From contig NZ_BJTV01000009.1 of assembly GCF_007176755.1 (NCBI RefSeq), positions 1-64,000 of the forward strand: 64,000 bases of DNA. The letters run 5' to 3'. Shown in pieces: positions 1-9,567 of this stretch. A program made the translations under genes and the position numbers. The notes beneath the pieces are model-generated. The model was not told the origin of the DNA and made no database searches. It worked only from the letters and a program-made list of their open reading frames with translations. Source of the stretch: Streptomyces sp. 1-11. Lineage in GTDB: Bacteria > Actinomycetota > Actinomycetes > Streptomycetales > Streptomycetaceae. The first letter of the stretch is position 1. Every line of letters starts with the position of its first letter.

Positions 1-909
1 GCCCAGTTCCCGGGCGCGGCCCACGAAGTGGGCGAAGTCCTCCAGCGTGCCCAGGTCGGGGTGGACGGCGTCGTGGCCGCCCTCCGGGGAACCGATCGCC
101 CACGGCACCCCGACGTCCTCCGGACCCGCGGTCAGGGTGTTGTTCGGGCCCTTGCGGAACGTCGTGCCGATCGGATGGACCGGCGGCAGGTAGACGACGT
201 CGAAGCCCATCCCAGCGATCGCCTCAAGCCGCCGCTCGGCACTGCGGAACGTCCCGTGCGGCCGCTCCGCCGTCCCCTCCGAACGCGGGAAGAACTCGTA
301 CCACGACCCGTACAGCGCCCGCTCCCGCTCCACCAGCAACGGCATCGCCTCCGACACGGTCACCAGATCCCGCACCGGATACCGCGTCAGCACCGCCTCC
401 ACCTCGGCGGAGAGCGCGGGCCTCAGCCGGTGGTGGACGGAGAGGGTGTCGTCACCGAGCGCGTTGGCGGCGTCCAGGACCAGGTCCCGCTCCGGCCCCT
501 TGGGAACTCCGGCGGCGGCCCGCTCGTAGAGTTCGGCGCCCTCCTCCAGGACCAGGCCGGTGTCGATGCCCGCCGGGATCTTGACGGAGGCGGTGTGCCG
601 CCAGGTCGCCAGCGGATCGCTCCAGGCCTCCACCCGGTACGTCCAGCGCCCGGTGGCGTCCGGGGTGATCTCCGCGCCCCACAGGTCGCTGCCGGGGGCC
701 AGCTCCCGCATCGGCGTCCAGGGGCCGCGACGGCCCTTCGGATCCCGCAGGACCACGTTGGCGCCCACCGCGTCGTGCCCCTCCCGGAACACGGTGGCGG
801 TGACCTGGAAGGTCTCCCCGGTCACCGCCTTCGCCGGGCGCCTGCCGCACTCCACGGCCGGCCGGACGTCACGTACCGGTACGCGGCCGATGGCCGGGGT
901 CCTGCGCAT
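1..909 (-). CDS. glgE: Alpha-1,4-glucan:maltose-1-phosphate maltosyltransferase GlgE, N-terminal part (runs off left edge)
   Basis: This is the first 303 codons of GlgE, a GH13_3 enzyme that transfers maltosyl units from maltose-1-phosphate onto growing alpha-1,4-glucan in the cytoplasm. The product begins MRRTPAIGRVPVRDVRPAVE, followed by the beta-rich N-terminal domain (residues about 15-110) and a helical insert, and then enters the catalytic barrel with GSWYEFFPRS and VVYLPPVHPIGTTFRKG, both typical of GlgE. The ATG at 909-907 has AGGTGAG just upstream. The 3' end lies outside the window, where the usual partners (treS, maltokinase, glgB) would be expected. A strong hairpin (929-959) separates it from the DUF5133 gene on the same strand. 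Family assignment is confident; completeness cannot be judged. Confidence 0.93.
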   Translation of the reverse strand, partial: MRRTPAIGRVPVRDVRPAVECGRRPAKAVTGETFQVTATVFREGHDAVGANVVLRDPKGRRGPWTPMRELAPGSDLWGAEITPDATGRWTYRVEAWSDPLATWRHTASVKIPAGIDTGLVLEEGAELYERAAAGVPKGPERDLVLDAANALGDDTLSVHHRLRPALSAEVEAVLTRYPVRDLVTVSEAMPLLVERERALYGSWYEFFPRSEGTAERPHGTFRSAERRLEAIAGMGFDVVYLPPVHPIGTTFRKGPNNTLTAGPEDVGVPWAIGSPEGGHDAVHPDLGTLEDFAHFVGRARELG

Positions 910-928
910 GGTTCTCACCTCCGCCGTG

Positions 929-959
929 CGCGAAGCCGGGCCACGGGCCCGGCTTCGCG
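929..959 (-). terminator. Strong hairpin between the DUF5133 gene and glgE
   Basis: A 14-bp perfect stem (arms 929-942 and 946-959, core GCGAAGCCGGGCC) closes a 3-nt ACG loop. It lies after the DUF5133 stop and 20 bp before the glgE start. There is no T-run, as is common in streptomycetes. It could end the DUF5133 transcript or act as an attenuator or mRNA stabiliser in the glgE leader. Confidence 0.6.
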
Positions 960-1016
960 GTCCGATGCACGTCCGGCTGCTGCCGGTCCGTGGGGAACGC
1001 CATGTACGGTGCCAGG

Positions 1017-1316
1017 TCATGGGCTTGGCGCCGTGGAACGCCGCTCCGAAGGCGGCGCGCGCCGCGCCGCCCGGCCCGGCTGGGGCCGGCCGTCCTGCTC
1101 GCGCAGGTAGCCGGCCAGTGTGGAGCGCAGGTAGCGCTCCGCCGCGTCCGCTGCCTCCCGGGCGCAGCGCTTTCCCATCAGCACGCACAAGGTGTAGCCC
1201 GAGTCCTCGAAGGTTGCCCGGACCGTGCGGTCGTGGGGCGAGGCGAGCATCACGCGCTCCCAGGCCCGGTAACGCCGCAACTGCCTGGCCACTTCGGCCT
1301 TGGCGGGTAGCAGCAT
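1017..1316 (-). CDS. DUF5133 domain protein (small streptomycete protein of unknown function)
   Basis: The 99-residue product begins MLLPAKAEVARQLRRYRAWE and contains the block TFEDSGYTLCVLMGKR typical of DUF5133, a short family found almost only in Streptomyces. The function is unknown. The ATG at 1316-1314 is chosen because GAAGAGGG lies 3-5 nt upstream and homologues start at this MLL(P/A) sequence. The frame stays open upstream to 1445, but that extension has no family resemblance. The C-terminal 30 residues are R/P/S-rich and probably disordered. It lies on the strand of glgE, upstream of it. Confidence 0.75.
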   Translation of the reverse strand: MLLPAKAEVARQLRRYRAWERVMLASPHDRTVRATFEDSGYTLCVLMGKRCAREAADAAERYLRSTLAGYLREQDGRPQPGRAARRAPPSERRSTAPSP

Positions 1317-1556
1317 GACCCTCTTCACCTTCCACGCTCTCGACTGGGCGCGTTCCCGACGGTCGGGTGGTTTCCGCGCAGGGGTGGGCGCGGAACCGTT
1401 ACGGCGATCGAGGCTTTCACTCATGGTGCACGTACAGGCACGCACCGTCCTGTTGGAACTTCAACCATCGGCCGTTAGGGATGCTCGTGTTGCACGAATG
1501 GCGTAGCGACCTCACTGTGGAGGGTGACTCAGGAGCGAACATTGCTCACGCTCGGT

Positions 1557-1576
1557 GTCCGGGAACCCTCCCGGAC
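1557..1576 (+). promoter_or_regulatory. Leader hairpin upstream of the ATPase-fold/glgX pair
   Basis: The 303-bp gap 1317-1619 separates the divergent DUF5133 and ATPase-fold genes and must hold both promoters. I find no convincing -35/-10 pair. It does contain an 8-bp perfect stem, GTCCGGGA/TCCCGGAC with an ACCC loop, 43 nt before the ATG at 1620. It may be a leader structure; function not shown. Confidence 0.3.
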
Positions 1577-1619
1577 GGGGTGAGGGAGCGAGAGCCTCGC
1601 CGGTGAGGAGCAAGCGACG

Positions 1620-2128
1620 ATGAAGACCGCAGTGCCCTGCTACTACCACATCGACGTGGAAGTCAGCCCGGAACGGGTGGGACAGGTCAGCCGCATACTG
1701 GGCGCCCACCTACGCTACTGGGACCTCGACAACCTCGTGGCCCCCGTCCGCCGCGGCGCCGAACTGCTGCTGCGGGCGATCGACGAACACGCCACGCACA
1801 AGACCATGTCGATCGAGATGTGGTGGAACGGCCAGCATCTGATCACGGCGGTCGGTGGCGACGACCGCGACCTGCGCCCCGGGCAGGACCTGCGGGCCTG
1901 CCTGGCGGACATCGCCGCTATGAGCGACGGGTGGGGCTGCTGCGCCACCGAGACCGGAAGCATGATCATCTGGTTCTCGCAGCGGGCCCGGGCCGGCGAG
2001 CGCGTCCCGCTGGTGCCGACCGCCCCGGAGCCGAGCCTCACCGAGGGCCTGCAGGTGCCGCGCGAGCTGAGGGTGGCCGCGCTCGCCGCGCCGGCCACCG
2101 CCGCGGAAGAGGTCCTGGAGGGCGCCCG

Positions 2129-2132
<4 letters not shown>
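1620..2132 (+). CDS. ATPase-fold (HATPase-like) regulatory protein coupled to glgX
   Basis: The 170-residue protein begins MKTAVPCYYHIDVEVSPERV and resembles the short ATP-binding proteins of Streptomyces with a degenerate GHKL/anti-sigma kinase fold: an N-terminal segment VGQVSRILGAHLRYWDL, then LLLRAIDEHATH in place of a classical N-box, and a C-terminal DGWGCC.TETG loop. Such proteins usually bind sigma or anti-sigma partners; the partner here is unknown. GTGAGGAG precedes the ATG. Its TGA overlaps the GTG of glgX (GTGA), so the two are translationally coupled. A role in sensing or controlling glycogen debranching is inference from position only. Confidence 0.7.
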
Positions 2133-4273
<2,141 letters not shown>

Positions 4274-4290
4274 TCCCGCCCGGACCGCTT

Positions 4291-4321
4291 CGAGGCGCCC
4301 ACCGTAGCGGCGGGCGCCTCG
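4291..4321. terminator. Bidirectional terminator between glgX and the VOC gene
   Basis: Perfect 10-bp arms CGAGGCGCCC (4291-4300) and GGGCGCCTCG (4312-4321) flank an 11-nt loop that can itself pair CCG/CGG. It lies 17 bp after the glgX stop and 22 bp from the end of the convergent VOC gene. Confidence 0.65.
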
Positions 4322-4343
4322 CAACCGTCCGGGGCCGGGCGGG

Positions 4344-5153
4344 TCAGCGCGGGTAGCGGGAGGTCACTGTGAACTGGGCGCCGTCCGGGTCGCGCAGGAT
4401 CGCCTCCTGCTCGTCCTCGCTGAGCACGCTGCCGCCGTGCTTCTCCGCGGTGCGGGCGCAGCCCGTCACGTCGTCCACCGCGAAGTGGATCTGCCAGTGC
4501 GGCCGCACGGACGGGTCGGGGGCCGCCTCCACCGCGCCGGAGTCGATCCGTGCCACCACGTCGCCCCGGCTGCGCAGCACCACCTCGCCGCCCTCGTACT
4601 GCACCTCGCAGCAGCCCGGCGTGCCGGACGCCCAGCCGAGGATCTCGCCGTAGAAGATCGCCGAGTCGAAGGCGTTGCGGGTGTGCAGCCGGATGAAGGT
4701 CGGTGCCGCCCGGCGCCACGCCTCCCAGTTGCCGACCAGCTCGCCCTGCCAGATGCCGAAGGTGGCGCCGTCGCGGTCGGCGAGCAGAGCCGCCCGTCCC
4801 GGCGGGAACGACAGCGGCCCGACCGCCGCCGTGCCGCCGCGCTCGCGGGCCCGGGCGACGGCCACGTCGGCGTCCGGCACCGCGAAGTACGGCGTCCAGG
4901 CCACCGCCATCTGCCACATCGAGGCGACCGCGGCTATCCCCGCCACCGGCACCCCGTTGGCCAGGGCGATGCGGAAGTGCTCGCCGAGCTTGGCGCCGCG
5001 CCACCGCCAGCCCAGCAGGGCCGAGTAGAACTCCTGGGTCGCTCCCAGGTCGCGGCTGGTCAGGCTCACCCAGCACGGGGCGCCGAAGACGGAGTGCGTG
5101 GAGAGGACCTCGCGGGTCCTCGTGCCACCGCCGGCAGGCTTGTCATCGTTCAT
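4344..5153 (-). CDS. VOC (glyoxalase/bleomycin-resistance fold) protein with two tandem domains
   Basis: The 269-residue protein has two vicinal-oxygen-chelate modules. The first opens with APCWVSLTSRDLGATQEFYSALLGW (residues about 25-48, split here by function) and the second with FIRLHTRNAFDSAIFYGEILGW (about 150-172). Tandem VOC proteins of this kind are common in actinomycetes, and substrates are mostly unknown. The ATG at 5153 (MNDDKPAG) is preferred over an upstream in-frame ATG because no family sequence precedes it. It is monocistronic and convergent with glgX. No substrate can be assigned. Confidence 0.82.
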   Translation of the reverse strand: MNDDKPAGGGTRTREVLSTHSVFGAPCWVSLTSRDLGATQEFYSALLGWRWRGAKLGEHFRIALANGVPVAGIAAVASMWQMAVAWTPYFAVPDADVAVARARERGGTAAVGPLSFPPGRAALLADRDGATFGIWQGELVGNWEAWRRAAPTFIRLHTRNAFDSAIFYGEILGWASGTPGCCEVQYEGGEVVLRSRGDVVARIDSGAVEAAPDPSVRPHWQIHFAVDDVTGCARTAEKHGGSVLSEDEQEAILRDPDGAQFTVTSRYPR

Positions 5154-5280
5154 GGCTGTCGCGTCCTGAGTCTCGGGGCCCGGCGGCCACCGCTCACGCA
5201 CCAGTGTCCAGCCGGAAGGGCCTCATGTGCGCGTCGAGTACCCCGGTGCCGATCGTCCAGGCGGGTGACACGATGGAGGC

Positions 5281-5637
5281 ATGACGCACAGCGAAGCGGA
5301 CCGGATCCTGGAGCTGGAGGCCGAGGTCGGCCAGCTCAGGGAAGCCATGGCATCCCACGCGGTCGTCGACCAGGCCATCGGGATGATGGTCGCGTTCGGC
5401 AGGGTGACCCCGGACCGGGGCTGGGAGGTGCTGAAGGACGTCTCCCAGCACACCAACATCAAACTGCGCAACGTGGCGGAGCTGATCCTGATCTGGGGCC
5501 GCCGGGGCGAGATCCCCGCCGACATCGGCGCGGCACTGGAGGAGACCCTGGACCGCTACGGGCCCACCCAGGTGCCGGGCACGGGGCCGGAGCCCGGGCC
5601 GGCACAGGGGCCCGGGCCGGGTACGGGGCGGGGCTGA
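5281..5637 (+). CDS. ANTAR domain protein (putative RNA-binding antiterminator)
   Basis: The 118-residue product has a short coiled coil (ILELEAEVGQLREAM) followed by an ANTAR three-helix domain (about residues 25-85) with the signature VVDQAIGMMVAFGRVTPDRG and LKDVSQHTNIKLRNVAE. ANTAR domains bind paired hairpins in nascent RNA and prevent termination; stand-alone versions without a receiver or GAF partner are frequent in Streptomyces. The C-terminal tail is a P/G-rich repeat (GPEPGPAQGPGPG), probably disordered. It converges on the sigma-factor gene, leaving only 26 bp between stops. Targets are unknown. Confidence 0.85.
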   Translation: MTHSEADRILELEAEVGQLREAMASHAVVDQAIGMMVAFGRVTPDRGWEVLKDVSQHTNIKLRNVAELILIWGRRGEIPADIGAALEETLDRYGPTQVPGTGPEPGPAQGPGPGTGRG

Positions 5638-5663
5638 CCCTCAACCCGCCTCGGCGAGTACCC

Positions 5664-6458
5664 TCAGCCCGCCTCGGCGAGCAGTTCCTCGCGCAGCCGG
5701 TCGAAGCAGCCGCTCAGCAGCCGCGAGACGTGCATCTGCGATATACCGAGCTGCTCGGCGATCCGGCTCTGCGTCATCCCGCCGAAGAACCGCAGGTAGA
5801 GGATGGTGCGCTCGCGTTCGGGCAGTGCCTCCAGGCACGGCTTCACCGCGGCGCGGTCGATGACGAGGTCGAAGCCGGGGTCGGGGGCGCCCAGGGAGTC
5901 CCCGAGCGCGTAACCCTCCGTGCCGGCCACCTCGGCGTCCAGGGAGAGCGCGGAGAAGCACTCCAGCGCCTCCATGCCGGTGCGCACCTCGTCCTCGCTG
6001 AGCCGCGTGTGGGCGGCGATCTCGGCGACCGTGGGCGCCCGGCCTGGCGTGGTCTGGGCGAGTTCCTTGACGGCGCCGCGCACCCGGTTGCGCAGGTCCT
6101 GCACCCGGCGCGGCACGTGCAGGGTCCACATGTGGTCGCGGAAGTGGCGCTTGATCTCGCCGGTGATGGTGGGGACCGCGTACGCCTCGAAGGCCCGGCC
6201 GCGGTCCGGGTCGAAGTGGTCGACGGCCTTGACCAGACCGAGTGCGGCCACCTGGTAGAGGTCCTCGAGGGACTCCCCGCGGCCGCGGAACCGCACGGCG
6301 ATCCGCTCGGCCATGGGGAGCCAGAGCCGGACCAGCTCGTCGCGCAGCGACTGCCGTTCGGGGCCCTCGGGCAGACCCGCGAGCCGCTGGAACGACCTGC
6401 CCGTGTCGGGGGCGTCGTCGTGGGGGTGAGGCCTGGTGCTGCTGCCGGTGACAGGCAT
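5664..6458 (-). CDS. RNA polymerase sigma factor, SigB/SigF/SigG-type (group 3)
   Basis: The 264-residue sigma factor has region 2 (LRDELVRLWLPMAERIAVRF, then SLEDLYQVAALGLVKAVDHF), region 3 (GRAPTVAEIAAHTRLSEDEV) and region 4 (ALPERERTILYLRFFGGMTQ with the HTH QSRIAEQLGISQMHVSRLL). This architecture is that of the stress and differentiation sigma factors of Streptomyces (SigB, SigF, SigH, SigI and relatives); which paralogue cannot be told. The ATG at 6458 has GAGAGGTG at a 6-nt spacing. No anti-sigma gene is adjacent. A SigB-consensus-like promoter lies upstream (6595-6620), suggesting autoregulation or control by a sister sigma factor. Its last codons and stop are duplicated in tandem just downstream. 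Confidence 0.92.
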   Translation of the reverse strand: MPVTGSSTRPHPHDDAPDTGRSFQRLAGLPEGPERQSLRDELVRLWLPMAERIAVRFRGRGESLEDLYQVAALGLVKAVDHFDPDRGRAFEAYAVPTITGEIKRHFRDHMWTLHVPRRVQDLRNRVRGAVKELAQTTPGRAPTVAEIAAHTRLSEDEVRTGMEALECFSALSLDAEVAGTEGYALGDSLGAPDPGFDLVIDRAAVKPCLEALPERERTILYLRFFGGMTQSRIAEQLGISQMHVSRLLSGCFDRLREELLAEAG

Positions 6459-6594
6459 CGCGCGCACCTCTCTCATCAGGTGCTGATCGACAGACACCGT
6501 GGGAGGGCGCGCTCGGCTGCTGGAAGGGACACCGGGGCGCCCGGCCGCAGCCGGCTCCCACGGACGTGCCTCCTGTCCGAAGCACGCGGTACGC

Positions 6595-6620
6595 ATTCCC
6601 ACTGTCGGTCATATCAAAAC
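6595..6620 (-). promoter_or_regulatory. Candidate SigB-type promoter of the sigma-factor gene
   Basis: On the minus strand GTTTT (6620-6616) is followed after 15 nt by GGGAAT (6600-6595), close to the streptomycete SigB consensus GNNT-N14-16-GGGTAC/T. It lies about 140 nt upstream of the ATG at 6458. The match is by eye and unproven. Confidence 0.35.
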
Positions 6621-6674
6621 AAACAGGACATTCAGTGTCTCATGCGGACCCTCTCTTGACCGCTCCTTGGGATG

Positions 6675-6708
6675 GATTACCTCTGTAGCAGAGGTAATCT
6701 CGGAGACG
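6675..6708 (+). promoter_or_regulatory. Operator overlapping a leaderless promoter of the MarR-ABC operon
   Basis: Perfect 10-bp arms GATTACCTCT (6675-6684) and AGAGGTAATC (6690-6699) flank the spacer GTAGC. The right arm contains a TANNNT-type -10 box, TAATCT (6695-6700), and 7 nt later begins the GTG codon (6708), the geometry of a leaderless transcript. A MarR dimer bound here would block RNA polymerase directly. The palindrome is seen; the binding and transcription start are inferred. Confidence 0.6.
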
Positions 6709-7160
6709 TGGAAGCGGATCTCTCCGAGGAGCTGGCCGACACGCTCGTGCGGATCCAGCGGCTGATCCGGCGCCGGCTGCGCGGCGGCCTCACCGGACCC
6801 CGGCTGCGCGGCGCCGAGGTGGAACTGCTGCGACTGGTCGAGGGCCGGCCCGGCATCGGGGTCTCGGACGCCGCCAGGGCGCTGCATCTCGCCGGAAACT
6901 CCGTGTCGACCCTGGTCAACCACCTCGTACGCGACGGCTACCTGATCCGCGAGACCGACCCCGCCGACCGGCGGGCCGCCCGCCTGCTGCTCACCGAGGC
7001 CGCCGTGCGGCGGCTGGGGGACTGGCGGCACCGCCGGGCCGAACTGGTCGGCCGGCACGTGGCCCGGCTCGGCGAGGCCGACCGGGACGCCCTGCGCGCG
7101 GCCCTCCCGGCGCTGCGCGAACTCGCCGCGACCCTGCACGAGGAGGCCGAGGAGACATGA
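6708..7160 (+). CDS. MarR-family transcriptional regulator of the adjacent ABC exporter
   Basis: The 150-residue protein has a winged helix-turn-helix (about residues 35-95: VSDAARALHLAGNSVSTLVN as recognition helices, then the wing DGYLIRETDPADRRAARL) between dimerisation helices. It most likely represses its own operon and responds to an exported compound. An ATG at 6672 would place the operator inside the coding region; the GTG at 6708 directly after a -10 box is therefore preferred and implies a leaderless mRNA. Its stop overlaps the ATG of the ABC ATPase gene (ATGA at 7157-7160), so regulator and exporter are translationally coupled. Confidence 0.88.
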   Translation: MEADLSEELADTLVRIQRLIRRRLRGGLTGPRLRGAEVELLRLVEGRPGIGVSDAARALHLAGNSVSTLVNHLVRDGYLIRETDPADRRAARLLLTEAAVRRLGDWRHRRAELVGRHVARLGEADRDALRAALPALRELAATLHEEAEET

Positions 7161-8002
7161 CCGGCGACACCCCAGCCGCCCCCGTGGAGGCCGTCACCTG
7201 CACGGGTCTCGGATACGCCTTCGGGGACAACCGCGCGGTCGACGGACTCGACCTGGCCGTCCACCAGGGCGAGGTGTTCGGGCTGCTCGGCCCCAACGGC
7301 GCCGGGAAGACGACCGCCATCCGCTGCGTCACCACCCTGCTGCCGGTCCCGGCCGGCACGGTCCGGGTGTTCGGGCGCGACGCCGCCCGGGAGCGCATGG
7401 CGGTACGCCGGCTGCTCGGCTACGTCCCCCAGCAGCTCTCCGCCGACAGCGGGCTCACCGGCCGGGAGAACGTCGCCCTGTTCGCCCGGGTCTTCGACGT
7501 GCCGCGCCGCGAACGCGCCGCACGCGTCGGCCGGGCCCTGTCCGCCGTCGGACTCACCGACGCCGCCGACCGCCTGGCCGGCACCTACTCCGGCGGCATG
7601 ATCCGCCGTCTCGAACTGGCCCAGGCCCTGGTCAGCGCGCCCCGGCTGCTGATCCTCGACGAACCCACCATCGGCCTCGACCCGATCGCCCGCACCGACG
7701 TCTGGGAGCACATCAACGCCGTCCGCGCCGCCACCGGGATGACCGTCCTGGTCACCACCCACTACATGGACGAGGCCGACCAGTACTGCGACCGGGTCGC
7801 ACTGATGCACCGCGGCCGCGTCCGCGCCCTGGGCACCCCGGCCGAGCTGCGCCGGGGCCTCGCCGAACGCGAGGGCGCGGACTTCCTGCCCACGCTGGAG
7901 GACGTCTTCCGGGACGTCGCCGGCAGTGGCCTCGACGACCACTCCGGAGGAGGTTTCCGCGATGTCCGGAGCACCCGCCGCACCGCGCGCCGCGTCGGCT
8001 GA
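7157..8002 (+). CDS. ABC transporter ATP-binding protein, DrrA-like drug-export family
   Basis: The 281-residue ATPase has Walker A GPNGAGKTT, a Q-loop VPQQLSA, signature YSGGMIRRLELAQAL, Walker B LLILDEPTIGLD and the H-loop TTHYMDEAD. The order and spacing match the DrrA/NodI (ABC-2 exporter) group, which powers efflux of antibiotics or other hydrophobic molecules. The C-terminal extension after LEDVFRDV is short. It overlaps the MarR gene by 4 bp and the permease gene by 41 bp, so the three form a tight operon. The substrate is unknown. Confidence 0.93.
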   Translation: MTGDTPAAPVEAVTCTGLGYAFGDNRAVDGLDLAVHQGEVFGLLGPNGAGKTTAIRCVTTLLPVPAGTVRVFGRDAARERMAVRRLLGYVPQQLSADSGLTGRENVALFARVFDVPRRERAARVGRALSAVGLTDAADRLAGTYSGGMIRRLELAQALVSAPRLLILDEPTIGLDPIARTDVWEHINAVRAATGMTVLVTTHYMDEADQYCDRVALMHRGRVRALGTPAELRRGLAEREGADFLPTLEDVFRDVAGSGLDDHSGGGFRDVRSTRRTARRVG

Positions 8003-8807
8003 CCGCACCGATCCGCTGCTGACGCCGCCCCGGCCGCGCCCGGGCTGGCGGCTGCTGCCCGCCCGGGTCGGCGCGATGTGCGCCGTCGAGCTGCAGAAGC
8101 TGCGGCACGACCGCACCGAGCTGTACACCCGGGCGGTGCAGCCCGCCCTGTGGCTGCTGATCTTCGGTCAGACCTTCACCCGGATCCGGGCGATCCCGAC
8201 CGGCGGCATCCCCTACATCGACTACCTCGCGCCCGGCATCATCGCCCAGTCGGCGATGTTCATCGCCATCTTCTACGGCATCCAGATCATCTGGGAGCGG
8301 GACGCGGGCATCCTGAACAAGCTGCTCGTCACCCCGACCCCGCGCTCGGCGCTGGTCACCGGCAAGGCGTTCGCGGCCGGGGTGAAGTCGCTCGTCCAGG
8401 CCGTCGTGGTCGTCCTCATCGCGGCCGTCCTCGGGGTCGCCCTCACCTGGAACCCGCTGAAGCTGCTCGGCGTGGCCGGCGCCGTGGTCCTGGCCGCCGT
8501 CTTCTTCTCCTGCCTGTCCATGACCATCGCGGGCGTCGTGCTCAGCCGTGACCGGCTGATGGGCATCGGGCAGGCGATCACCATGCCGTTGTTCTTCGGC
8601 TCCAACGCCCTCTACCCCGTCTCGGTGATGCCCGGCTGGCTCCAGGCCGTCAGCAAGGTCAACCCGCTCAGCTACCAGGTGGACGCGCTGCGCGGCCTGC
8701 TGCTCGGCACGCCCGCGCACCTAGCCGCCGACTTCGGCGTCCTCGCCGTGGCCGCCGCGCTCGGCATCGCCGCGGCCTCCTCGCTCCTCGGCCGGCTGGC
8801 CCGCTGA
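7962..8807 (+). CDS. ABC-2 type transporter permease, DrrB-like
   Basis: The 281-residue membrane protein has six predicted hydrophobic segments: LWLLIFGQTF, GIIAQSAMFIAIFYGIQII, VVVVLIAAVLGVAL, AGAVVLAAVFFSCLSM, MPLFFGSNALYPV and FGVLAVAAALGIAA. It is the membrane partner of the preceding ATPase. The start is the ATG at 7962 inside the ATPase gene because GGAGGAGG lies 9 nt upstream; this overlapping start ensures coupled synthesis. A short palindrome GGTCCGCGGACC (8810-8821) follows the stop. Export of a toxic or signalling small molecule is inferred from family and regulator. Confidence 0.9.
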   Translation: MSGAPAAPRAASADRTDPLLTPPRPRPGWRLLPARVGAMCAVELQKLRHDRTELYTRAVQPALWLLIFGQTFTRIRAIPTGGIPYIDYLAPGIIAQSAMFIAIFYGIQIIWERDAGILNKLLVTPTPRSALVTGKAFAAGVKSLVQAVVVVLIAAVLGVALTWNPLKLLGVAGAVVLAAVFFSCLSMTIAGVVLSRDRLMGIGQAITMPLFFGSNALYPVSVMPGWLQAVSKVNPLSYQVDALRGLLLGTPAHLAADFGVLAVAAALGIAAASSLLGRLAR

Positions 8808-8977
8808 ACGGTCCGCGGACCGCCCGGCGCCCCCGGCCCTCCGGTCCCGCCCGCGGACGTGATGTGCGGCACGCGTCCGGACCGCGCCCGGGACCCCGCC
8901 GGAGGGATTTCTCCTGCGCAGCGCTTGATCACCGATCAAAGCGGGCGAACCCGCTGGCCACAGCGCATTCCGCTCAT

Positions 8978-9007
8978 TTGACAGTGCGCTCGGCACACAG
9001 ATAGACA
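8978..9007 (+). promoter_or_regulatory. Candidate vegetative promoter of the 9037 gene
   Basis: TTGACA (8978-8983) and TAGACA (9002-9007) are separated by 18 bp, close to the HrdB-type consensus, 30 bp before the GTG. Upstream, TTGATC-ACC-GATCAA (8925-8939) is a small perfect palindrome that may bind a regulator. The 229-bp gap 8808-9036 holds nothing else recognisable. Confidence 0.5.
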
Positions 9008-9036
9008 GCAGCTCTCGAAAGGTGGAGAGGGGCATT

Positions 9037-9561
9037 GTGTACGAGCCGAACGTGGTCGGGGACTGGCAGGAGTACGACGAGCATGCCGGTCTGCGGATCC
9101 GCGTCCACCGCCTGGAAGCGGCCGAGCCGCCGCGCGGACGCGACGACGCCGCCGCGGGGCTGACGTACTTCAGTGTCCGGGTGACGGTCGAGAACCGCGG
9201 CCCGCGGCACTACGGCATCCACCTCGAGGACGGCCAGATCGACGTCCGGGTCGGCCCGGACGGCGAGGGCGCCTTCATCGACTGGCGCAACTCCCAGTTC
9301 ATCGAGGGCTTCGACGTCTATCCGCTGCGCCGGGCCACCGCTGTGCTCTACGCGGCCGGTCCCGAGGCCTCCCTGACGCACGTCGACGTCCAGGTGCAGC
9401 TCCGGGTGGACGAGGAGTGGACCGAGCGCCGGCTGTGGGCGGGCGGCATCGGCGTGCTGGAGGGCACCGCGCCCGCCGCCCCGGCGGGCGGCGGCCAGAG
9501 CAGCCTGGCCCACCAGGTGAGCGCCTTCCTCAAGGAGCAGACGGAGCCGGGCGGCGCCTGA
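9037..9561 (+). CDS. Conserved hypothetical protein of streptomycetes
   Basis: The 174-residue cytoplasmic-looking protein begins VYEPNVVGDWQEYDEHAGLR. It is rich in beta-prone stretches (LTYFSVRVTVENRG, HVDVQVQLRVDEEW), suggesting an immunoglobulin-like or jelly-roll fold, and ends in a short helix VSAFLKEQ. There is no signal peptide, membrane segment or catalytic motif that I recognise. The GTG at 9037 is chosen because GGAGAGGGG is 4 nt upstream; an in-frame GTG at 9022 would lie inside that ribosome-binding site. It has its own promoter and converges on hemC with 6 bp between stops. Function unknown. Confidence 0.7.
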   Translation: MYEPNVVGDWQEYDEHAGLRIRVHRLEAAEPPRGRDDAAAGLTYFSVRVTVENRGPRHYGIHLEDGQIDVRVGPDGEGAFIDWRNSQFIEGFDVYPLRRATAVLYAAGPEASLTHVDVQVQLRVDEEWTERRLWAGGIGVLEGTAPAAPAGGGQSSLAHQVSAFLKEQTEPGGA

Positions 9562-9567
9562 GCCCGG

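Noticed and set aside
6672..6707. ATG 6672 as the start of the MarR gene
   Set aside because: It would put the operator and -10 box inside the coding sequence; the GTG at 6708 fits a leaderless transcript.
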